Shown here: positions 1 through 7,080 of the stretch, piece after piece
Layout of the letters: every line of letters starts with the position of its first letter
How positions within the stretch are numbered: the stretch's first letter is position 1
Assembly: GCA_009787485.1 (NCBI GenBank)
Contig: WQWP01000023.1
Location: 1-22,168 of the forward strand
Length of the DNA: 22,168 nucleotides
Direction: 5' to 3'
DNA from: Lentimicrobiaceae bacterium
GTDB lineage: Bacteria > Bacteroidota > Bacteroidia > Bacteroidales > WCHB1-69
Made by a program: the position numbers and the translations under genes
The notes under the pieces: generated by a model
Database searches by the model: none
Seen by the model: the letters and a program-made list of their open reading frames with translations, nothing else
Told to the model about the DNA's origin: nothing

Positions 1-223
1 GAATTACGAATTAGGAACCGCAGCCCCGTTAGGGGCAAGCTCAGCGAAGCTAATTAATAGTATTGAGGTTTTTGACGTTTATGGAAGGAAAGTATCATCT
101 CATCACCTCATCGCCTCATCATCTCATCAAAAAATTAACATCTCACATCTCAATTCCGGTATCTATTTTGTAAAAGTAACTACCGAATCAGGCGAAGTTA
201 TAAAGAAAATAATTAAACAATAA
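1..223 (+). CDS. 3' end of a T9SS cargo protein (type A C-terminal sorting domain), start outside the window
   Basis: The reading frame is open from base 2 to the TAA at 221-223 and encodes the last 73 residues of a protein. It contains IEVFDVYGRKV and ends in a GIYFVKV strand followed by a lysine-rich tail. That is the signature of the T9SS type A sorting domain, which directs secretion across the outer membrane and attachment to the cell surface. The catalytic or binding part lies upstream of the window, so its function is unknown. The tail is closely similar, at DNA level too, to the C-terminus of the VCBS protein at 4798-7080. Two repeats are embedded in it: a 55-nt element (2-56) and an 8-bp tandem repeat (96-127). 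gldN starts 31 nt downstream on the same strand, so the two could be co-transcribed. Confidence 0.85.
   Translation, partial: NYELGTAAPLGASSAKLINSIEVFDVYGRKVSSHHLIASSSHQKINISHLNSGIYFVKVTTESGEVIKKIIKQ
2..56 (+). repeat. 55-nt dispersed repeat, copy 1, in frame in a sorting domain
   Basis: Bases 2-56 are identical to 6859-6913. The element contains a small hairpin, GCCCC-GTTA-GGGGC at 23-36, preceded by an AATTACGAATTAGG tract. It is translated in both copies as NYELGTAAPLGASSAKLI, placed just before the IEVFD strand of the sorting domain. Ordinary type A sorting domains do not have this segment, so it reads as a DNA element tolerated in a loop. Confidence 0.8.
96..127 (+). repeat. 8-bp tandem repeat (CACCTCAT family), about 4 units, coding
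   Basis: Four 8-bp units (CATCTCAT, CACCTCAT, CGCCTCAT, CATCTCAT) lie in a loop of the sorting domain and encode a Ser/His-rich stretch. The corresponding site in the gene at 4798-7080 has five units (6953-6992). Confidence 0.75.
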
Positions 224-254
224 AATTTTAACAAAATTCAAAAGTTATATTCAC

Positions 255-1145
255 ATGAAAAAAACAATCTGTCTCATTCTATCGTTAGTGGCATTCCATT
301 TTCTTTTTGCTCAAACAGATGATCCGATTCCTCCGCCGCTCACGGCGCCATGGGAAGTGGTAGAAGTAAGTCAACTCCCCGGTCCCATTCCATATCCTGT
401 AATCAAACAAAACGACGTGATGTGGTCTATGTATATATGGAGAGAAATGGATTTACGCGAAAAAAGAAACCAAGCCCTATATTTCCCTATCGAACCACAA
501 GGAAATTTTAGAAACTTAGCGCAACTCATTATTGACGCTATAGATATGTATAATCCTGATAATGAAGATGCGCTTCCCATCTATACCGATGAAAATTGCA
601 ATATTAAAGTACCACGTGCCGACATTAAAAATGTACTTGTAAATGTTAGAAAAATCAAAAAATATGACCCTGATACAGGAGAATACACTCATGAAGAAGA
701 TCTTGATGAGCCCCTTACAGCCTCTCAAGTGATGTATTATCGTTTAAAAGAAGTATGGTTTTTCGACAAAAACAGGGGTGAATTAAGTGTGCGCATTCTT
801 TCTATTGAACCATTCTTCGAATATGAAAGGGATGCTGAAGGATTGAGCGCCGATGATGTGGTAGCCCCAAAAGTTAAAAGACGTTTAGGCTTTATTAAGT
901 ATGATGACCTCAGACCCTATTTAGCCCAGCAATTATATTTCACTCCGAGAAACACGGCAATGCGCATTACATTTGATGATGTTTTGACCTGGAAGCGTTA
1001 TTTCTCAAGCTACATCATTGCATGGAGCAACGAGCACGACCGCGAGATTCAGGATTACATTAAAAACCCGCGCGACCAACGTTTAGAATCTGAAAGAATT
1101 TTGAATGAGATTCGGAACTATGAGAGTGAGCTTTGGGAGTATTAA
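255..1145 (+). CDS. gldN: T9SS component GldN/PorN
   Basis: This 296-residue protein has a Sec signal peptide ending near FAQ (residue 20). Its conserved block VMWSMYIWREMDLREKRNQ, followed by LAQLIIDAIDMYNP, matches the GldN/PorN family. GldN works in the periplasm, where PorN forms rings with the lipoprotein PorK and is part of the T9SS export machinery. It is somewhat shorter than the roughly 330-360 residues I remember for GldN/PorN. gldN normally closes a gldK-L-M-N operon, but here the gene immediately upstream ends in a cargo-type sorting domain and the gene downstream (kamD) is on the opposite strand. It is therefore either a relocated gldN or an extra paralogue. The start is the ATG in front of the signal peptide; no clear Shine-Dalgarno is seen, as usual in this phylum. 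Confidence 0.85.
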   Translation: MKKTICLILSLVAFHFLFAQTDDPIPPPLTAPWEVVEVSQLPGPIPYPVIKQNDVMWSMYIWREMDLREKRNQALYFPIEPQGNFRNLAQLIIDAIDMYNPDNEDALPIYTDENCNIKVPRADIKNVLVNVRKIKKYDPDTGEYTHEEDLDEPLTASQVMYYRLKEVWFFDKNRGELSVRILSIEPFFEYERDAEGLSADDVVAPKVKRRLGFIKYDDLRPYLAQQLYFTPRNTAMRITFDDVLTWKRYFSSYIIAWSNEHDREIQDYIKNPRDQRLESERILNEIRNYESELWEY

Positions 1146-1188
1146 TAAAAATTACTCTTCTTAAGCCATTTGTTTTTGCTCTTTCCTA

Positions 1189-2772
1189 TCAACCGTCAGT
1201 TAAAACTGACGGCAATGTTTTTATCATTTTTTCGATAAATGGGTTGAAATAATGCATTGCTTTTTCAGCCACCCCTTGTAGCCCCTTTCCTCCGTTTTTC
1301 GGCCGTTTCACATTCCCAAAATTTCCTTTTTCTAATGTAGTAAAAAGCCCTTCCTTTTCAATATTTTTCAATAATTTAACTGCTTCATCTAAAACAAACT
1401 GTGCACGTTTGCGAATGATGCCGCCTTCTTTAAATTCTACCTCATCGCCAATGGTTGCCATGTTGTTGAAGATATATTTTGCATTTTCAATGGCTAAAAA
1501 TCTGTCGGACATAAAAGGCGTGTGAATCGCTTCCGTGGGCATGCCCAGTAATTGAATTCCTTGCTTTGTCCAGATGCCAATCATGTTAAATAGGGCATCT
1601 TGCAGGTGTCCTTTGAAAATATTTCCGGTCATGAATTTTGTGGGCGGCATATATTTGAGCGGCGCTTTCGGGAAGATTTCGCGAGTCATTTGGGCTTGCG
1701 CGAGTTCATAAAGGAAACCGTTTTCCAAATTGGGATCCATTTCAAAAGCGTGCCCCAGTCCCATTTGTTCTTCCGGAAGACCTGCCAACAAGGCTAACTG
1801 TTCGTTAATTAAATCGGAAGCCAGTACGGTGTGTGCTTCTTCAAACGCATCGGCGGTGGTTAAGTAGTTGTCTTCTCCGGTGTTAATGATTACGCCTGCA
1901 AAACCGTTGATGATTCTTGAAAAGTATTGATCCACAAGCGTTCTTTGCGGGTTAATATCGCGGAACAGAATGCCGTAAAGGGCATCGTTGAGCATCACGT
2001 CTAAGCGTTCTAAGGCGCCCATGGCGGCAATTTCGGGCATACACAATCCGGAGCAATAGTTGCACAAACGGATGTAGCGCCCCACTTCCTCCCCTACCTC
2101 ATCCAAGGCTTTACGCATAATTCGGAAGTTTTCCTGTGTGGCGAATGTGCCGCCGAAACCTTCGGTAGTAGCGCCAAAAGGCACGTAATCTAACAAACTT
2201 TGTCCGGTGGTTCTAATTACCGCAATAATATCTGCGCCTTGACGCGCCGCAGCTTGCGCCTGCACCACATCTTCATAAATATTTCCGGTAGCCACAATAA
2301 CGTAAATGTACGGTTTTGCGCCCTCGCCCAAAGTTTCCAAAAAAGTACGCCGCTGCGCCACATTATTCGAAATTCTTTGCAGGGCGGTTTCGATATAAGG
2401 TGCCACAGCACCCCGAATTTCTTCATCCGGCCGGATGGGGAGTTTCGTAATATCCAACAGATTTTGCGCCATTTTTTCGGCAATTTGTTGAGGATTCAGT
2501 TGGGTTTCCAAGATGGCGTTGCCCAAAAAGTAGAGCACGCCTTGCCCCAACAATCCGGCTTGATGCAGTTGATCTACCACCACATTGGGAAGCGGTACTT
2601 CGTGAACATCCACGCCATCTATGCCCATTAAGCGGCAGAGTGTGCGCTCAACGGCTACTGTGGTATATCGGTTTACGAATTGTTGTACTTCATTAGCAAT
2701 CGAAGCAGCGATGCTTTTTGCTTCTGTAACTTTCTTAAAATCAATACCTAATTTACTGTTTGTCACCATCAT
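1189..2772 (-). CDS. kamD: Lysine 5,6-aminomutase alpha subunit
   Basis: The 527-residue product matches KamD, the large subunit of the adenosylcobalamin- and PLP-dependent enzyme that migrates the terminal amino group of D-lysine or beta-lysine in lysine fermentation. Recognisable blocks include RTTGQSLLDYVPFGATTEG, PLKYMPPTKFMTGNIFKGH and TEAIHTPFMSDRFLAIENAK. The family is about 516-520 residues long, so this copy is near full length with a slightly extended end. The last codons (PSVLTDG) lie inside a palindromic repeat shared with 11152-11176. The beta subunit KamE, which carries the PLP lysine and the cobalamin-binding domain, is normally the next gene; here the next gene downstream is the convergent gldN. 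Two adjacent ATGs are possible starts; an in-frame stop lies just upstream in the 8-bp repeat tract. The gene at 2814 ends 41 nt upstream on the same strand. Confidence 0.92.
   Translation of the reverse strand: MMVTNSKLGIDFKKVTEAKSIAASIANEVQQFVNRYTTVAVERTLCRLMGIDGVDVHEVPLPNVVVDQLHQAGLLGQGVLYFLGNAILETQLNPQQIAEKMAQNLLDITKLPIRPDEEIRGAVAPYIETALQRISNNVAQRRTFLETLGEGAKPYIYVIVATGNIYEDVVQAQAAARQGADIIAVIRTTGQSLLDYVPFGATTEGFGGTFATQENFRIMRKALDEVGEEVGRYIRLCNYCSGLCMPEIAAMGALERLDVMLNDALYGILFRDINPQRTLVDQYFSRIINGFAGVIINTGEDNYLTTADAFEEAHTVLASDLINEQLALLAGLPEEQMGLGHAFEMDPNLENGFLYELAQAQMTREIFPKAPLKYMPPTKFMTGNIFKGHLQDALFNMIGIWTKQGIQLLGMPTEAIHTPFMSDRFLAIENAKYIFNNMATIGDEVEFKEGGIIRKRAQFVLDEAVKLLKNIEKEGLFTTLEKGNFGNVKRPKNGGKGLQGVAEKAMHYFNPFIEKMIKTLPSVLTDG
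1193..1217. repeat. 25-nt palindrome-containing repeat, copy 1, at the kamD stop
   Basis: CCGTCAGTTAAAACTGACGG (1193-1212) has 9-bp perfect arms around a 2-nt loop and is followed by CAATG. The same 25 nt recur at 11152-11176. This copy encodes the C-terminus of KamD. No T-run follows the hairpin on the kamD strand, so a simple intrinsic terminator is not obvious. Confidence 0.85.
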
Positions 2773-2812
2773 TTTATCATTTTATCATTTTATCATTTTT
2801 ATCATCTTTATC
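2770..2812. repeat. 8-bp tandem repeat over the kamD translation start
   Basis: Three perfect ATTTTATC units (2771-2794) are followed by two variant 9-bp units. On the kamD strand each perfect unit contributes an ATG that opens a three-codon frame (Met-Ile-Lys-stop), whose TGA overlaps the next ATG, right up to the kamD start. Confidence 0.75.
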
Positions 2813-2813
2813 T

Positions 2814-3449
2814 TCATTCAACCACCTTCCCCTGATCCAAATTTGAAACGGTTTCTCTTAATTTTTCCGAGTAATATTTAGACAACCGGATTACTTCGTA
2901 TGGAGTAGAAGTTTTTGCAAAGAAGTTATACATAGGGATTTCCCATTTGGAGGGGTCTTCCATATCTTTTATCATCTCTTCGGTTTTAAATTTTCTGACC
3001 TCTTCAAGATAAAGATAGAAAATACCCAAATCTTCGTATGCTTTACAAACAGATGATAGCATTTTTTTGTCATCCATTAAACGCATGAGGCCTGAAATTT
3101 TAAATATTTCAAAAGCGGTGGTAGAAAATTTAACATATTGAAATCCATAGAAAGTATTCGCGCCGCAACTCCAGATACTGTCTCTACTCAATGTTTCTTT
3201 ACTATTTGAGGTTAAATAGTTTGCATATTTAACAGAGTTCTGCCAGTTTTCAACAATACCATCCATCATAACTATATTTTCCTCCAATTCTACTTTAATT
3301 GCCTCCAAATATAATTTAATGTCCCTCTTATTATTTGCATTGGTAATCCAAATGCCGATAGAGAGGGTGATGGCGACCCCCACCACCACGATGGAGAGCT
3401 CGCGGATATATTTTCCGATTTTGTTTACTGGGATTTTTGAATTATTCAT
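2814..3449 (-). CDS. Small membrane protein of unknown function (resembles the DUF6090 type)
   Basis: The 211-residue product has a short basic N-terminus and one hydrophobic segment at about residues 17-36 (ELSIVVVGVAITLSIGIWI). A mostly helical, charged soluble part follows. The arrangement, a membrane anchor followed by a LYLEAIKVELEENI-type helix, resembles a Bacteroidota family I remember as DUF6090. That assignment is from memory and tentative, and no catalytic motif is visible. It begins 27 nt after the fic stop and ends 41 nt before kamD on the same strand, so it probably belongs to a fic-membrane protein-kamD transcript. Neither neighbour reveals its role. Confidence 0.6.
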   Translation of the reverse strand: MNNSKIPVNKIGKYIRELSIVVVGVAITLSIGIWITNANNKRDIKLYLEAIKVELEENIVMMDGIVENWQNSVKYANYLTSNSKETLSRDSIWSCGANTFYGFQYVKFSTTAFEIFKISGLMRLMDDKKMLSSVCKAYEDLGIFYLYLEEVRKFKTEEMIKDMEDPSKWEIPMYNFFAKTSTPYEVIRLSKYYSEKLRETVSNLDQGKVVE

Positions 3450-3476
3450 AGTGTATATTTTTTGAAAAATTAACTT

Positions 3477-4571
3477 TTACAAATTTAACATGTAACTTGT
3501 ACTTCTGCCTGCAAGATTTTGAAGTAAAACGCCATTTTCAACTAATTCTTGTAAGTCGCGGGTAGCCGTTGCTTTTGTCGTTTTGGCAATTGAAACATAT
3601 TTTCTTGCGGTCATTTCGCCTTCAAATCCATCTTTACCTGCATCTAACATTTTGTTGATGGCTTTAGTTTGTCTATCGTTCATTATTTTTTTGTACTCAT
3701 CCAAAAACTGTGTCTTCTTGACAGAAAAGTCCAATATTTCCAGCACATTTTGCTGTGCATCAATGAGTAATTGAGAAAAATAGAGCAACCAACTGTTGAT
3801 TTCCAAAGTGGCTTGCACTTTCTTCAATTCATCGTAATATCTCTTTCTGTTTTTCTCTATCGTTTGTGAAACGCTCATAATTATTTGCTTTCCAAGAGAT
3901 TCTGACAAGCATTTTTCAACTAACGCTCTGCCAATTCTGCCGTTTCCGTCTTCAAATGGATGGATACTTTCAAAATATAAATGAGCAATGGCTGTTTTTA
4001 TAATGATTTTCTGGATGTTACCATTGGGTTTGAATTTGTTATACCATTTCACAAAACTTTTCATTTCTTGCGGAACCTTCGCTGATGGCGGAGCTTCGTA
4101 ATGCACTTTTTCTTTGCCAAAAGCGCCTGAAACAATTTGCATCGGTTCTGCGCCTTTACGATACATACCTGCATTTATGTATTTTGTATTGTAAAACAAT
4201 ATTGCGTGCCAGCTTTTTAACATTTTTTCGGTTAATTTTTCCTGAAAACTATTTCTTATTTCCAACATTAAAAAGGCTATATTTTCAGCGCGTTTATCTT
4301 TAATATTTTTTATAGTGGAAGTTAAACCTAGTTTTTTCAAAATAGACGAGCGCACATCTTCCCTTGATAATATTTCTCCCTCAATTTCAGATGTTTTTAC
4401 TGCTTCCAAAATCATGATGTCAAGAATTTCATTTTGTTGCTTTGCAGCATTAAATGTTTTGAACACACCAAATATTTCGCCCGAAAGTTCTGCGAATTTC
4501 AGCGCGTCGTTGCTCATGAGTTCTTCATTATAACTGAATTCCGCCCATTTTTCTAGCTGCCAATTATACAT
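3477..4571 (-). CDS. Fic-domain AMP-transferase (DUF4172-type N-terminus, C-terminal winged helix)
   Basis: Starting at the ATG at 4571 (MYNWQLEKW), the product has 364 residues. The Fic core motif HPFEDGNGRIGR is complete at residues 204-215, including the catalytic His204. Fic enzymes usually transfer AMP from ATP to a target hydroxyl. An N-terminal inhibitory motif (S/T)xxxE(G/N) is present as TSEIEG at residues 60-65, which predicts a self-inhibited class II Fic. The C-terminal 80 or so residues resemble a winged helix-turn-helix (ARKYVSIAKTTKATATRDLQELVENG), suggesting DNA binding. The same frame could start 11 codons earlier, but that extension would cover the predicted transcript leader and family members start near MYxWQ. 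No toxin or antitoxin partner is adjacent. The target protein is unknown. Confidence 0.9.
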   Translation of the reverse strand: MYNWQLEKWAEFSYNEELMSNDALKFAELSGEIFGVFKTFNAAKQQNEILDIMILEAVKTSEIEGEILSREDVRSSILKKLGLTSTIKNIKDKRAENIAFLMLEIRNSFQEKLTEKMLKSWHAILFYNTKYINAGMYRKGAEPMQIVSGAFGKEKVHYEAPPSAKVPQEMKSFVKWYNKFKPNGNIQKIIIKTAIAHLYFESIHPFEDGNGRIGRALVEKCLSESLGKQIIMSVSQTIEKNRKRYYDELKKVQATLEINSWLLYFSQLLIDAQQNVLEILDFSVKKTQFLDEYKKIMNDRQTKAINKMLDAGKDGFEGEMTARKYVSIAKTTKATATRDLQELVENGVLLQNLAGRSTSYMLNL

Positions 4572-4573
4572 AT

Positions 4574-4648
4574 TTGAGCCGTTTATTAAAATTATTCGGT
4601 GCAAAAATACATTTTTTTTGAGCCGATAACAATTTTTTTTCGGCTCAA
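4574..4648 (-). promoter_or_regulatory. Predicted fic promoter with operator-like inverted repeat
   Basis: On the minus strand, TTG (4630-4632), a 20-nt spacer and TATTTTTG (4602-4609) fit the Bacteroidota -33/-7 promoter pattern and lie about 30 nt before the fic ATG. A perfect 9-bp inverted repeat, TTGAGCCGA at 4618-4626 and TCGGCTCAA at 4640-4648, brackets the TTG element. A third half-site, TTGAGCCG, lies at 4574-4581 in the leader, just upstream of the start codon. The layout looks like an operator, possibly for the winged helix of the Fic protein itself; that link is inference. Confidence 0.55.
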
Positions 4649-4765
4649 GGTAATTTTTTTAGCTTTTAATATGAAGGGCGTTTTTTATTTGCAACATAAA
4701 CAGATTGAATCACAATACTGAAAAATTAAAATCAGATTTTAATCGGATAATAGTGTAAAATAATG

Positions 4766-4773
4766 TATTTTTG
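4766..4773 (+). promoter_or_regulatory. Candidate -7 promoter element of the VCBS protein gene
   Basis: TATTTTTG matches the Bacteroidota -7 consensus TAnnTTTG and lies 24 nt before the ATG at 4798. No TTG is present 20 nt upstream, so the -33 half is not supported. The surrounding sequence (4649-4797) is AT-rich and otherwise empty. Confidence 0.4.
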
Positions 4774-4797
4774 TTTTTAAATTTTAAATAGAAAAAA

Positions 4798-7080
4798 ATG
4801 AGTACGAAAACCCTTTATGCAATGATCTCTCGTTTTTGTAAAACCCTGTGCATTTTTATGCTTCTTTTTGGCACTTTATACGCACAGAACAACTATTTTA
4901 AGTTGGGTTTTACAAGAAATCAGGAAGTTGAAGCAAAAAAAAACAATCATGCACTTTTGTATCCTTGGGCAGGCGGAATTAATTCCGTGTATTTTTCGCA
5001 AATTGATTTGAATTTGGATGGCGTTTCCGATTTTATTGCTTTTGAAAAACACGGGAACAAGATACTGCCTTTTATTAACAAAGGTACAAATGCAAACTCG
5101 CAATTCGTTTATGCACCGGAATATAAGCATCGTTTCCCAAAATTGCATGATTGGGTAATATTAAAAGATTTTAATAACGATGGGAAAGCAGATATTTTTA
5201 CTTACACTTTAGGAGGTATCCGTGTTTTTGAAAATATTTCAAATCAGGAGCTTATGTTTAAGTTAGTGGTTGATCCGATAAACTCCAATCATTATGGAAA
5301 TCAGGTAAATATTTTTGCATCGCCCGATGATTATTTGGGCATCGCAGATGTTACAGGAAGCGGAACGTTGGATATTCTCAATTTTTGGGTGCTGGGAAAA
5401 TTTGTGCATTTTCATAAAAATATTTCACAAAACGATCAATTTTTTTCTTACACTTTGGCTGATGAATGCTGGGGAAAGTTTGCAGAAGCCGCAGATAATA
5501 ACGAAATTACGCTTTTTACCTATTGTGAACAAAAGTCCGGCGAAAAAGATCCGAAACATGTCGGCTCCTCTATTTTTGTGATAGATTTTAATGGAGATGG
5601 ATTGCAAGATATTGTGATTGGCGACGTGGATTTCCCCGGTTTAATACTTTTAATAAACGGCGGCACGAAAGAAGAAGCGTTAATGATTTCGCAAACAGGT
5701 GATTTTCCCAACGCGCAAAACCCTGTGCACATGTATTCTATGCCTGCCGTTTCTACGATGGATTTTTGGAATACCACAAAGCCCGACCTTTTTGTATCCC
5801 CTTCCGACCCATCGCTTACCAAATCGGAAGACCTTAATTCTGTGTGGCGCTACCGGTATAATGAGCAGCTAAATGATTATGTTCTAGAAACAAAGTCTTA
5901 TTTGCAAGAAGATATGATAGATGTGGGTAGTGGCGCAGCGCCGGTGCTGTTCGATTGGACAGGCAACGGCGTTTTAGATTTATTTGTTGCCAATTACGGC
6001 AGTTTCGACAGCGCAAAACTTATTCAAGGTGTGCTAAGATCTTATTATTCATCCTCTATCACATTTTATAAAAACACAGGAACAAATAATAACCCTAAGT
6101 TTGAATGGGTTACCTCCGATTTCGGGGATTTGAAAAAATACGGATTTTTAGCATTATACCCCACTTTCGCCGACCTGAACGGAGACGGAAAAATTGACCT
6201 TCTGTGCGGAAACAGCACCGGAACATTGTTATTTTTTGAAAACACAGCGACTACCGGAGCATTACCAAACTTTAAACCTCCGGTTAACAACTACCAAAAT
6301 ATTAAGGTAGATGCATTTAGCACACCACAACTGTTTGATATGAACAAAGATGGAAAATTAGACCTGGTATTAGGCAACCGAAGAGGGATATTATCTTATT
6401 ATCAAAACACAGGAATGGCAAACAACCCTGATTTCCAACTTATTACTTCTACTTTTGGCAATGTAGATGTGCGCGATCCGAATCTCTCTTATTTTGGCTA
6501 TTCCACGCCGCATTTCTTTAGGTATAACGATGAAACCTTGCTACTTTGCGGAAACGAACAGGGAAATTTGTTTCTTTTTTCAAATATTGATAACAACCTT
6601 GAAGGTACATTTACCTTGTTAGAAGAAATTACCGAAACCATTCAAAATAAAGCGTATAAAATAAGCGAAGGTATTAGAACAACAGTTGCCGTAGCGGATC
6701 TTGATGGCGATAGCAAACCCGATTTGCTTGTGGGGAATTGGGCAGGCGGAGTGTCTTATTTCAAAGGAAGCGAACCGCTTGTGAATAAGATTCCTATAGA
6801 AAAATTAAACGACATTATCGTTTATCCGAACCCGACGACGGGAGAATTACGAATTAGAAATTACGAATTAGGAACCGCAGCCCCGTTAGGGGCAAGCTCA
6901 GCGAAGCTAATTAGGAATATTGAGGTTTTTGATATTTATGGTAGAAATGTGTCATCTCATCACCTCATCACCTCATCACCTCATCACCTCATCAACATTT
7001 CCCATTTGCCGGCAGGTGTTTATTTTTTGAAGATTGCTACAAATGATGGGGTTGTGGTGAAAAAGGTTTTGAAATTCTAA
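4798..7080 (+). CDS. Secreted VCBS/FG-GAP repeat protein with T9SS type A sorting domain
   Basis: The 760-residue product starts with a signal peptide ending at LYAQ (about residue 30). At least six repeats carry calcium-loop motifs of the DxNxDGxxD type, for example DLNLDGVSD near 70, DFNNDGKAD near 124, DFNGDGLQD, DLNGDGKID, DMNKDGKLD and DLDGDSKPD. Each is followed by a blade-like strand such as GILSYYQNTG. This is the VCBS/FG-GAP architecture, expected to form a beta-propeller-like extracellular binding domain. The C-terminus starts with VYPNPTTGEL and contains IEVFDIYGRNV and GVYFLKI, a T9SS type A sorting domain, so the protein is probably exported and surface-bound. The ligand is unknown. 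Two DNA repeats sit in the sorting domain (6859-6913 and 6953-6992). The stop codon overlaps the convergent polA stop by 4 bp. Confidence 0.9.
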   Translation: MSTKTLYAMISRFCKTLCIFMLLFGTLYAQNNYFKLGFTRNQEVEAKKNNHALLYPWAGGINSVYFSQIDLNLDGVSDFIAFEKHGNKILPFINKGTNANSQFVYAPEYKHRFPKLHDWVILKDFNNDGKADIFTYTLGGIRVFENISNQELMFKLVVDPINSNHYGNQVNIFASPDDYLGIADVTGSGTLDILNFWVLGKFVHFHKNISQNDQFFSYTLADECWGKFAEAADNNEITLFTYCEQKSGEKDPKHVGSSIFVIDFNGDGLQDIVIGDVDFPGLILLINGGTKEEALMISQTGDFPNAQNPVHMYSMPAVSTMDFWNTTKPDLFVSPSDPSLTKSEDLNSVWRYRYNEQLNDYVLETKSYLQEDMIDVGSGAAPVLFDWTGNGVLDLFVANYGSFDSAKLIQGVLRSYYSSSITFYKNTGTNNNPKFEWVTSDFGDLKKYGFLALYPTFADLNGDGKIDLLCGNSTGTLLFFENTATTGALPNFKPPVNNYQNIKVDAFSTPQLFDMNKDGKLDLVLGNRRGILSYYQNTGMANNPDFQLITSTFGNVDVRDPNLSYFGYSTPHFFRYNDETLLLCGNEQGNLFLFSNIDNNLEGTFTLLEEITETIQNKAYKISEGIRTTVAVADLDGDSKPDLLVGNWAGGVSYFKGSEPLVNKIPIEKLNDIIVYPNPTTGELRIRNYELGTAAPLGASSAKLIRNIEVFDIYGRNVSSHHLITSSPHHLINISHLPAGVYFLKIATNDGVVVKKVLKF
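6859..6913 (+). repeat. 55-nt dispersed repeat, copy 2, in frame in a sorting domain
   Basis: Identical to 2-56, in the same reading frame and at the same place in the sorting domain. It is preceded by an extra partial copy of its first part (GAATTACGAATTAG at 6844-6857), so the start of the element is itself tandemly repeated here. Confidence 0.8.
6953..6992 (+). repeat. 8-bp tandem repeat, CATCTCAT plus four CACCTCAT units, coding
   Basis: Four perfect CACCTCAT units (6961-6992) follow one CATCTCAT. They encode part of the sorting-domain loop SSHHLITSSPHHLINI. The copy at 96-127 has one unit fewer, but 8 extra nt follow it, so the frame is kept in both. Confidence 0.85.

Noticed and set aside
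1193..1212. Intrinsic terminator of kamD
   Set aside because: The hairpin is good, but no T-run follows on the kamD strand, and the same sequence occurs in the rlmH leader.
2200..2631. 143-codon open frame on the plus strand inside kamD
   Set aside because: It lies wholly opposite the well-conserved kamD and shows no family resemblance; it is a shadow of the real gene.
4572..4604. Longer N-terminus of the Fic protein (11 more residues)
   Set aside because: The extension covers the predicted transcript leader and a half-site, and the family begins near MYxWQ, so the ATG at 4571 is preferred.
6953..6992. Possible CRISPR-like array
   Set aside because: Units are 8 bp, directly adjacent and translated as part of a sorting domain; there are no spacers.
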